Under the pieces are notes generated by a model, which saw only the letters and a program-made list of their open reading frames with translations, had not been told where the DNA came from and did not search any database. Position numbers and translations under genes: made by a program. Positions 1 through 5,247 of a DNA stretch of 5,247 nt are shown here, one piece after another (positions within the stretch are counted from its first letter, which is position 1; every line of letters starts with the position of its first letter). Source of the DNA: Crocinitomicaceae bacterium (GTDB lineage Bacteria > Bacteroidota > Bacteroidia > Flavobacteriales_D > Crocinitomicaceae); assembly GCA_003512365.1 (NCBI GenBank), contig DORI01000019.1, forward strand, positions 322 to 5,568, written 5' to 3'.

Positions 1-38
1 TTATTACCTTTGTCGCTTGATTCAACAAAACTGACTAC

Positions 39-2699
39 ATGTGGCAGTGGATTGCTAATATAATTCTTAGAAATCGCTTTATTATCCTTGGGGCCATCAC
101 ATTGATTACCGTTTTTCTCGGTTATCAAGCGTTCACTTCTTTGAATTTAGATAATAAGTATGGTTTAGCTTTGCCAAAGGACTCTCCAACAACCGAAAAC
201 TACAAGAAATTCAAGAATATGTTTGGTGAGGATGGTGGAACTCTCATCATTGCATTAGAGTCGGATTCGTTGTATACTCCTGGAAACTTGAAATTGTGGA
301 GAGACATGGGTTCCGAAATTTTAGCCAAATCACTTGGTGTCAATTCTGTAATTTCAGAAGCTACATTGGTTACTTTAAAAAATGACAAAGTTAAACGCCA
401 ATTCGAATACCCGCCAACACCCATTGTTACCGAGGACAAACTAAAGACACGTGAGGGTGTTAAGAAAATTCGAAACGAAATTAGAAACAATCCATTTTTC
501 AAGAATATTCTCTACAACAAAAAAGAGAATGTTTCCCTAATGCTTATTGGTCTTGAAGAAGAATATTTAACCGATAAAGACAGTTGTAAATTAGTTCTCG
601 ATATTGAACAGATTGCTAAGCGTTATGAGTCAAAACTTGGTAAAATGCATTTTTCCGGTTTACCTTATATACGAGTTGTTATTGCCAAAAGAATTCAGGG
701 TGAAATGTACCTTTTCATTGGATTTTCCATTTTAGTGACATCCATTCTCTTGTACATATTTTTTAGGTCTTTTAGGGTAGTAGGTATTTGTTTAACCGTG
801 GTTGGAATTGCCGTTATTTGGGCAATGGGAAGTATAGGATTCATTGGTTGGAAATTATCTTTTCTAATGGCCTTGATTCCACCGTTAATGATTGTTATCG
901 GAATACCTAATTGTATTTTCTTGATGACAAAATTTCATCAAGAAGTTAAGGAACATGGCAACAAAACAAAAGCACTCTCTCAGGTAATTCAAAAAATTGG
1001 AACGGCAACATTTCTTACAAATTTCACAACTGCAATAGGTTTTTTAACATTTGCATTCACGAATTCTGAGAAACTCATTGAATTTGGTCTTGCGGCAAGC
1101 ATGAATATCATGATGGTATTTATACTCTCATTGTGTATTTTACCAATACTATCTTCTTTTTTCAAACCTCCAAAAACGAGACATTTAAAACATTTAGATA
1201 GAAAGTTTGCTACCGGAATGATAAACTTCATTCTTTTCATTACTCAAAAGAAAAGAACTGTAATATATCTAGTTACAATTACTATAGTCGCTATAAGTGT
1301 TTATGGTATGTCAAAAATTATTGCCACGGGAAATCTAACAGGAGATTTGCCAAAAAGTGATAATATTTTGCAGGACGTGAAATTTTTGGAATCAAATTTT
1401 GGTGGGTCAATTCCATTTGAAATTATGATTTATTATCCGAATAAATCCTGGTGGAAGAGAGAGACGCTCGACAAAATTGACAATGTACAATCCGCTCTGT
1501 CTAGAGATACCATGTTCTCAAAATCGGTTTCGGCAGTTGACATTATTAAGTGGATTAACATGTGTTACTACGACAATGATTCAACGGAATATAAATTATA
1601 CAATAGTCGAAACAAGCTTGTTCAGCGTGATTTATTACGATACATTAAAGATTTCAGTAAGCGATCTGATAACGGGAAATACTCCATAAAAGAATTGATA
1701 GACACTAATAATCGCGTGATACGTATTCGTTGTCAAATACAAGATATTGGTTCTTATGAAGTTTCAGATAAGGTCAACCAAGTAAAAGATACCATCGAAC
1801 GAATTTTGAATCCCGATCGTCAACAATTGGAAAATTATTACAGTCAAATTGGAAATAACGCCAACTATATAGATAGTTTTTACGCCTATTATCCTGGAGT
1901 ATACAACAATTTTCGTGATTTGTATTTTGGAGAAAAAGACGAGCTTAAATTAAAATTTGAAGAAGACCCTGAATTTGCGAGACAAGTAGTTCGCAAACCG
2001 GATTTTCAGGAAAAACTTCGAGCCGCGATAAACCAAGAATACTTCACCTTCGACATAACTGGAACCTCAGTTGTGGCGTCGGAGGGAACGAAGTATTTGG
2101 TAAATAATTTGATTTCGAGTATAATTTTTGCGGTAGCCTCCATTGCTGTTTTAATGGCCATACTTTTCAGATCATGGCGAATGGTAGTCATTTCTATGAT
2201 TCCAAATTTGGTGCCTTTGTTTATTACGGGAGGAGTTATGGGATTCTTGGGAATACCATTAAAGCCTTCAACTTTATTAGTTTTTAGTATTGCATTTGGT
2301 ATATCAGTAGACGATACTATTCATTACTTAGCCAAATACCGTCAAGAGTTAAAACAACAGAAATGGGACCCTAAAGAATGTGTTCTCATAGCTATTCGTG
2401 AATCTGGATTGGGTATGTTCTACACTTCAATTGTATTGTTTTTTGGATTTTCGGTGTTTACATTTTCACAATTTGGCGGTACTCAAGCGTTGGGATACTT
2501 GATTTCTTTGACACTCATTTCAGCGATGATATGTAATCTAGTCATATTGCCTTCACTTTTGTTAACACTTAATAAATGGATAACAACAAAGTCATTTAAA
2601 GAGCCTTACTTTGACGCTTACGATGAAGGAAGTGATATTGATTGGAACGAGCTTCAATTAAGTACGGACAGAGAGGAAGAATCGGACAAAATTAATTAG
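39..2699 (+). CDS. RND superfamily (MMPL/COG1033-like) inner-membrane transporter
   Basis: This gene encodes an 886-residue polytopic membrane protein, probably a proton-driven exporter of a hydrophobic or lipid-like substrate; the substrate cannot be read from the sequence. By eye there are 12 membrane segments in the RND 1+5/1+5 plan: about residues 12-31, 223-241, 247-268, 271-293, 320-341, 348-371, then 406-424, 688-710, 714-734, 741-762, 788-809 and 815-840. Two large periplasmic loops lie at about 32-222 and 425-687. The halves are recognisable repeats: FRSFR (242-246) after TM2 matches FRSWR (710-714) after TM8. TM10 carries the usual acidic relay motif GISVDDTIH (754-762), whereas the matching TM4 stretch reads IGIPNCIF and has no acid. 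The C-terminal tail (about 851-886) is strongly acidic. The start at 39 fits because TM1 follows directly; no Shine-Dalgarno is visible. Family assignment is firm, function is not. No periplasmic adaptor or outer-membrane partner gene is visible in the window. Confidence 0.92.
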   Translation: MWQWIANIILRNRFIILGAITLITVFLGYQAFTSLNLDNKYGLALPKDSPTTENYKKFKNMFGEDGGTLIIALESDSLYTPGNLKLWRDMGSEILAKSLGVNSVISEATLVTLKNDKVKRQFEYPPTPIVTEDKLKTREGVKKIRNEIRNNPFFKNILYNKKENVSLMLIGLEEEYLTDKDSCKLVLDIEQIAKRYESKLGKMHFSGLPYIRVVIAKRIQGEMYLFIGFSILVTSILLYIFFRSFRVVGICLTVVGIAVIWAMGSIGFIGWKLSFLMALIPPLMIVIGIPNCIFLMTKFHQEVKEHGNKTKALSQVIQKIGTATFLTNFTTAIGFLTFAFTNSEKLIEFGLAASMNIMMVFILSLCILPILSSFFKPPKTRHLKHLDRKFATGMINFILFITQKKRTVIYLVTITIVAISVYGMSKIIATGNLTGDLPKSDNILQDVKFLESNFGGSIPFEIMIYYPNKSWWKRETLDKIDNVQSALSRDTMFSKSVSAVDIIKWINMCYYDNDSTEYKLYNSRNKLVQRDLLRYIKDFSKRSDNGKYSIKELIDTNNRVIRIRCQIQDIGSYEVSDKVNQVKDTIERILNPDRQQLENYYSQIGNNANYIDSFYAYYPGVYNNFRDLYFGEKDELKLKFEEDPEFARQVVRKPDFQEKLRAAINQEYFTFDITGTSVVASEGTKYLVNNLISSIIFAVASIAVLMAILFRSWRMVVISMIPNLVPLFITGGVMGFLGIPLKPSTLLVFSIAFGISVDDTIHYLAKYRQELKQQKWDPKECVLIAIRESGLGMFYTSIVLFFGFSVFTFSQFGGTQALGYLISLTLISAMICNLVILPSLLLTLNKWITTKSFKEPYFDAYDEGSDIDWNELQLSTDREEESDKIN

Positions 2700-2713
2700 T
2701 ATGAAATAAGCAT

Positions 2714-2754
2714 AAAGAGATTTTCCATAAAACAAGGATGAATTAAATCTCTTT
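2714..2754 (+). terminator. Inverted repeat, possible terminator of the transporter gene
   Basis: Fifteen bases after the transporter stop codon, AAAGAGATTT (2714-2723) is followed by its exact reverse complement AAATCTCTTT (2745-2754), with 21 nt between. Inside the loop TCC (2724-2726) can pair with GGA (2736-2738), which would shorten the loop and leave a 6-nt bulge. The location is right for a transcription terminator. The stem is AT-rich and only a short T run (2752-2755), mostly within the stem, is present, so termination would be weak. The near-symmetric A and T ends would also allow function on the other strand. A regulatory hairpin is the alternative. Confidence 0.45.
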
Positions 2755-2783
2755 TGCGAATCACTTCGAGGCTGCTAAAGAGG

Positions 2784-2791
2784 TCCATTTG
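2784..2791 (+). promoter_or_regulatory. Weak Bacteroidota -7-like box upstream of rfbA
   Basis: TCCATTTG matches the Bacteroidota -7 consensus TAnnTTTG except at the second base. It would place the transcription start near 2797 and give a leader of about 20 nt for the gene at 2818. The only TTTG upstream that could be a -33 element (2753-2756) lies 27 nt away, longer than usual, so support is poor. The rest of the 118-bp gap holds the inverted repeat and an A-rich stretch (2798-2803) before the start codon, which is typical of Bacteroidota translation starts lacking a Shine-Dalgarno. Confidence 0.25.
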
Positions 2792-2817
2792 ACAGTTAAA
2801 AAACAAATTATATATAC

Positions 2818-3684
2818 ATGAAAGGAATAATATTAGCTGGCGGATCTGGGACACGCCTTCACCCTCTTACACTCGCGGTGAGTAAACAACTAATGCCTGT
2901 TTACGATAAACCGATGATTTACTATCCATTATCAATTTTGATGAGCGCTGGTATCCGCGAAATTTTAATCATTTCTACTCCGTATGACTTGCCTAATTTT
3001 GAAAAACTTCTTGGGAACGGAGAAAATCTTGGCTGCAAATTTCAATACGCGGTTCAAGAAGTTCCAAACGGATTAGCACAGGCTTTTGTAATTGGAGAAA
3101 AGTTTATCGGAAAAGATAAAGTCGCTTTGATTTTAGGTGACAATATTTTCTATGGAGTTGGAATGGACGCTTTGTTGAAAGAAAATAATGATCCAACAGG
3201 TGGAGTCGTTTATGCCTACCACGTGAGTGATCCAGAAAGATATGGTGTTGTTGAGTTTGATGCGGAAATGAAGGCAGTTTCAATTGAAGAGAAACCAAAG
3301 CATCCAAAATCTAATTTTGCGGTTCCGGGATTGTATTTTTATGATAATACGGTGGTTGAAATAGCAAAAAACCTGAAACCGTCAGCTCGTGGAGAATATG
3401 AAATAACCGATGTAAATGCTGAATATTTAAAACGAAATCAATTGAAAGTAGCAGTTTTAGACCGAGGAACCGCTTGGCTAGATACAGGAACATTTACATC
3501 TTTAATGCAAGCAGGACAGTTTGTTCAAGTTATTGAAGAAAGACAAGGCTTGAAAATAGGTTGTATTGAGGAAGTAGCTTACCGAAACGGTTTTATTTCA
3601 AAGGAACAACTCAAACAAATCGCTGAACCACTTGTTAAAAGCGGTTATGGATCCTATCTTCTTAATCTGATCAAGCGTAAATGA
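2818..3684 (+). CDS. rfbA: Glucose-1-phosphate thymidylyltransferase (RfbA/RmlA)
   Basis: This cytoplasmic enzyme joins dTTP and glucose-1-phosphate to give dTDP-glucose and diphosphate, the first step towards dTDP-L-rhamnose and other dTDP-deoxysugars of surface glycans. The 288-residue length is typical of the family (about 290). The nucleotide-binding signature GGSGTRLHPLT is at residues 8-18, followed by SKQLMPVYDKPM (22-33) with the conserved lysine K23. The metal-binding GDN is at 107-109, RYGVVEFD at 141-148, the sugar-phosphate-site EEKP at 157-160, and WLDTGT at 220-225 supplies the second metal aspartate (D222). All key residues appear intact. The start at 2818 is fixed by the signature beginning within 8 residues of it. 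It follows the transporter after 118 bp and so is probably transcribed separately, but it overlaps the next gene by 4 bp. No rfbB, rfbC or rfbD is visible nearby. Feedback inhibition by dTDP-rhamnose is known in the family but cannot be judged here. Confidence 0.96.
   Translation: MKGIILAGGSGTRLHPLTLAVSKQLMPVYDKPMIYYPLSILMSAGIREILIISTPYDLPNFEKLLGNGENLGCKFQYAVQEVPNGLAQAFVIGEKFIGKDKVALILGDNIFYGVGMDALLKENNDPTGGVVYAYHVSDPERYGVVEFDAEMKAVSIEEKPKHPKSNFAVPGLYFYDNTVVEIAKNLKPSARGEYEITDVNAEYLKRNQLKVAVLDRGTAWLDTGTFTSLMQAGQFVQVIEERQGLKIGCIEEVAYRNGFISKEQLKQIAEPLVKSGYGSYLLNLIKRK
3681..3684 (+). promoter_or_regulatory. ATGA stop/start overlap coupling rfbA and the prenyl synthase
   Basis: The TGA stop of rfbA (3682-3684) shares bases with the ATG of the next gene (3681-3683). 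No ribosome-binding sequence is visible upstream of this ATG, so reinitiation by ribosomes finishing rfbA is the likely route, and the two proteins should be made from one message. GGKRLRP lies at residues 38-44 from this ATG and the N-terminal length suits the family, which supports the start choice. Confidence 0.8.
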
Positions 3685-4628
3685 ACTCGATAGCCAATTA
3701 TATCAAGCAAATAGAGTCCGAACTTAGTAATTTTGAACTTCCGAATTCTCCTGAAAATCTTTACGATCCCCTTCGCTATTTTTTTGAATTAGGAGGAAAG
3801 AGGCTAAGACCAGCACTAACCTTGATGACAGCAGAAAATTTTAGCGGACAAGGAAAGGATGCGCTGAATGCGGCAATGGCTGTTGAGTTATTTCATAACT
3901 TTTCACTTATTCACGATGACATCATGGATGAAGCTCCTTTTCGTCGAGGGAAGGAAACCGTTCACACGAAATGGAACAATCACATTGCGATTTTATCGGG
4001 GGATGTTTTATTTGTAAAAGCATACGAATCGTTAGCAAAATGTGACATAAAATACCTTCCAGAACTACTAAATCTATTTAACAAAACGGCTACTGAAGTT
4101 TGTGAAGGACAGCAAATGGACATGGACTTTGAGTCTCGAGAATCCGTATCAGAAGAGGAGTACATTGAAATGATTCGCTTAAAAACGAGTGTTTTATTGG
4201 GATGCGCTATCCAATTTGGTGGTATCGTTTCAGACTTAGACGCAAAGATGCAACAAGCCTTGTACGATTTTGGTCAATATATTGGAATCGCTTTCCAAAT
4301 AAAAGATGATCTTTTGGATTTATATGGTGAAAGTGCAAAAGTTGGAAAACAAATAGGTGGAGATGTCTTGAGTAATAAAAAAACTTTGTTAAATATCAAG
4401 GCTAGAGAGTTAGGATGCGACATGATTCAGCTATCTTCGATTATTGAGCCAAATGAACGCGTTCGTTCGGCTCAACAAATTTTTAAAGATTTTGGAGCAA
4501 AAGAGGCTGCTGAGAAAAAAATGGAGGCCTACTACAACGATGCAATTAGAAGCCTTGAAGCACTTCCGGAAATACAAAAAGATTTGTTTAAATCGTTTGC
4601 CACCTATTTAATTGAAAGAGCTTCATAA
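3681..4628 (+). CDS. Polyprenyl (isoprenyl) diphosphate synthase, likely C15-C20 product
   Basis: This is a trans-type isoprenyl diphosphate synthase of 315 residues, a normal length, adding isopentenyl diphosphate to an allylic primer in the cytoplasm. Visible family landmarks are GGKRLRP (38-44), which binds diphosphate; the first Asp-rich motif DDIMD (79-83) followed by RRG (88-90); GQQMDMDF (143-150); KTS (168-170); FQIKDDLLD (205-213) with the second Asp-rich motif (209-213); and GGD (226-228). The first motif is the plain DDxxD form without the two-residue insertion seen in typical bacterial farnesyl synthases. F74 sits five residues before its first aspartate and S75 four before; an aromatic at that -5 position limits chain length in archaeal-type geranylgeranyl synthases, so a farnesyl or geranylgeranyl product is favoured over a long menaquinone side chain. 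That product call is inference. The ATG overlaps the rfbA stop as ATGA, suggesting coupled translation. Products could feed quinone, carotenoid or undecaprenyl pathways. Confidence 0.94.
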   Translation: MNSIANYIKQIESELSNFELPNSPENLYDPLRYFFELGGKRLRPALTLMTAENFSGQGKDALNAAMAVELFHNFSLIHDDIMDEAPFRRGKETVHTKWNNHIAILSGDVLFVKAYESLAKCDIKYLPELLNLFNKTATEVCEGQQMDMDFESRESVSEEEYIEMIRLKTSVLLGCAIQFGGIVSDLDAKMQQALYDFGQYIGIAFQIKDDLLDLYGESAKVGKQIGGDVLSNKKTLLNIKARELGCDMIQLSSIIEPNERVRSAQQIFKDFGAKEAAEKKMEAYYNDAIRSLEALPEIQKDLFKSFATYLIERAS

Positions 4629-4677
4629 ATTGTTCCTTTAATATTTCACTTTTTATTTACAACAATAGAATTATTGA

Positions 4678-4708
4678 TTTGTTATTACGAATTATATCAC
4701 TAAATTCG
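4678..4708 (+). promoter_or_regulatory. Bacteroidota-type promoter for the secreted protein gene
   Basis: TTTG (4678-4681), a 19-nt spacer, and TAAATTCG (4701-4708) fit the known Bacteroidota housekeeping pattern TTTG-N19-TAnnTTTG with one mismatch (C at the seventh position of the -7 box). Transcription would begin around 4713-4716, leaving a leader of roughly 15 nt before the ATG at 4730. This is the best promoter candidate in the window and supports independent transcription of the last gene. Confidence 0.6.
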
Positions 4709-4710
4709 TA
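4686..4710. promoter_or_regulatory. Dyad-symmetric site overlapping the -7 box, possible operator
   Basis: TACGAATT (4686-4693) and its exact reverse complement AATTCGTA (4703-4710) are separated by 9 nt (4694-4702). The half-sites are 17 bp apart centre to centre. The left arm lies in the promoter spacer and the right arm covers most of the predicted -7 box, the geometry expected of a repressor operator. No T run follows, so a terminator for the upstream genes is less likely. In AT-rich DNA an 8-bp dyad can arise by chance, and no regulator gene is in view. Confidence 0.4.
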
Positions 4711-4729
4711 CACTTAAAATTTAATTAAC

Positions 4730-5247
4730 ATGAAAAAGATTTACGTATGCTTAGTTGGATTATTTGCAGTAGGTGCGGTAAACGCTCAGAAAAGCGCAAC
4801 TGTATTGGATAGCAAAAAAAATCCATTCATTCAACAAAAAGCCCCGAAGGGCAAATTTGATCAACTTAAAGGTGTAACCATTTGGTCAAATGATTTCTCA
4901 AATGCAGCTGATTGGGCAACTGATAATGACCCAGCAGGAACACCTCCTCACACAGCAGGTGATTGGTCAATTGTTACCGATGTAAATGCAGCACCTGTTG
5001 CGGCGTTAACTCCAGCAGGACATACAACAGCAGCCAACGGATATGCAATTATTGATTCTGATGCTGCAGGTGCAACTGCAAGCCAAAATGCTATTATCTA
5101 CACGGTAGCACCTATTGATTTGTCCGCTAATCCTCAAGTTGTCATGACGTTTCAACAAACGCACAGACGTTATGCGGAGTCAACGTATGTTATTTACAGT
5201 TTAGATGGTGGTGCGACATGGGGAGAAGTAGAAGTTAACGCGAATCA
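4730..5247 (+). CDS. Secreted beta-sandwich protein with Asp-box-like motif, N-terminal part only
   Basis: The reading frame is open from the ATG at 4730 to the window end (172 full codons), so the C-terminus is missing. Residues 1-19 form a clear Sec signal peptide: MKK, a hydrophobic core (about 4-16), and VNA before a likely cleavage in front of Q20. A short linker (about 20-48) leads to a domain starting near TIWSNDFS (50-57), with GDWSIV (77-82), NGYAIIDSD (103-111), IDLS (129-132), VVMTFQQTHRRY (137-148) and SLDGGATW (157-164). This order resembles the jelly-roll, MAM-like or choice-of-anchor J domains of large Bacteroidota surface proteins. SLDGGATW also fits the Asp-box pattern SxDxGxxW. 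The mature part is rich in Ala, Thr, Asp and Asn, as is usual for secreted proteins. A C-terminal type IX secretion sorting domain would be expected but lies outside the window. Binding partner or enzymatic activity is unknown. A strong promoter candidate and dyad precede it. Confidence 0.85.
   Translation, partial: MKKIYVCLVGLFAVGAVNAQKSATVLDSKKNPFIQQKAPKGKFDQLKGVTIWSNDFSNAADWATDNDPAGTPPHTAGDWSIVTDVNAAPVAALTPAGHTTAANGYAIIDSDAAGATASQNAIIYTVAPIDLSANPQVVMTFQQTHRRYAESTYVIYSLDGGATWGEVEVNAN

Noticed and set aside
1..38. Possible end of an upstream gene; one frame is open to a TGA at 32-34, five bases before the transporter ATG.
   Set aside because: The 38 bases allow a short open end in all three frames (stops at 18-20, 32-34 and 61-63), and none of the three peptides is recognisable, so no frame can be chosen.
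200..502. Open frame of 100 codons on the - strand.
   Set aside because: It lies wholly within the transporter gene, antisense to its first periplasmic loop, and shows no family motif. It is best explained as a by-product of the real gene.
989..1240. Open frame of 83 codons on the - strand.
   Set aside because: It is antisense to transporter membrane segments 5-6; hydrophobic stretches there are the expected complement of membrane codons. No start signal or family resemblance was seen.
1477..1689. Open frame of 70 codons on the + strand in another frame.
   Set aside because: It sits inside the transporter gene and encodes nothing recognisable. The transporter frame is continuous and family-consistent through it, so no frameshift is implied.
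2701..2746. Tiny frames ATG AAA TAA (2701-2709) and ATG AAT TAA (2738-2746) in the gap before rfbA, which could be read as leader peptides.
   Set aside because: Two-codon frames are common by chance in AT-rich DNA and carry no regulatory codon pattern.
3104..3493. Two open frames on the - strand (3104-3307 and 3311-3493).
   Set aside because: Both are antisense to conserved parts of rfbA, with no recognisable product.
3980..4165. Open frame of 61 codons on the - strand.
   Set aside because: It is antisense to the prenyl synthase gene between its two Asp-rich motifs, with no recognisable product.
4629..4666. Inverted repeat ATTGTT (4629-4634) and AACAAT (4661-4666) after the prenyl synthase stop codon.
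   Set aside because: Six AT-rich base pairs across a 26-nt loop with no T tail is too weak to call a terminator.
1..5247. A mobile element, CRISPR array, tRNA or other RNA gene, or a new defence system.
   Set aside because: No transposase, integrase or nuclease gene, no array of spaced repeats and no tRNA-like fold was seen. Long recognisable housekeeping-type genes fill nearly all the window.

Overview
The window reads as chromosomal DNA from a Bacteroidota bacterium, most likely of the Flavobacteriia. The DNA is AT-rich, no Shine-Dalgarno sequence precedes any start codon, a good match to the Bacteroidota promoter pattern (TTTG, about 19 nt, TAnnTTTG) lies in front of the last gene, and that gene encodes a Sec-exported protein of the kind these bacteria often send through type IX secretion. 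This placement is inferred from style and protein families, not from a marker gene. All genes run on the + strand.

Layout. Positions 39-2699 encode a complete 886-residue RND/MMPL-type inner-membrane transporter with two pseudo-symmetric halves. A 118-bp gap (2700-2817) follows, holding a perfect 10-bp inverted repeat that may be a terminator and only weak promoter-like sequences. Positions 2818-3684 encode RfbA/RmlA (glucose-1-phosphate thymidylyltransferase). Its stop codon overlaps the start of a type-I-like isoprenyl diphosphate synthase (3681-4628) through an ATGA tetranucleotide, so these two form a tight two-gene unit. A 101-bp gap (4629-4729) contains the promoter and a dyad-symmetric site overlapping it. 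From 4730 to the window end runs the first 172 codons of a secreted beta-sandwich protein with a clear signal peptide and an Asp-box-like motif.

How the genes fit together. RfbA makes dTDP-glucose for deoxysugar and surface-glycan synthesis. The prenyl synthase makes an allylic diphosphate; the residues before its first Asp-rich motif suggest a C15-C20 product. The transporter belongs to a superfamily that often moves lipids and other hydrophobic molecules. A shared cell-envelope theme is plausible but is inference only.

I see no mobile element, CRISPR array, RNA gene or evident new defence or biosynthetic system. The points most worth a second look are the lack of acidic residues in the first-half relay helix of the transporter, the translationally coupled rfbA-prenyl synthase pair, and the dyad over the promoter of the secreted protein gene.
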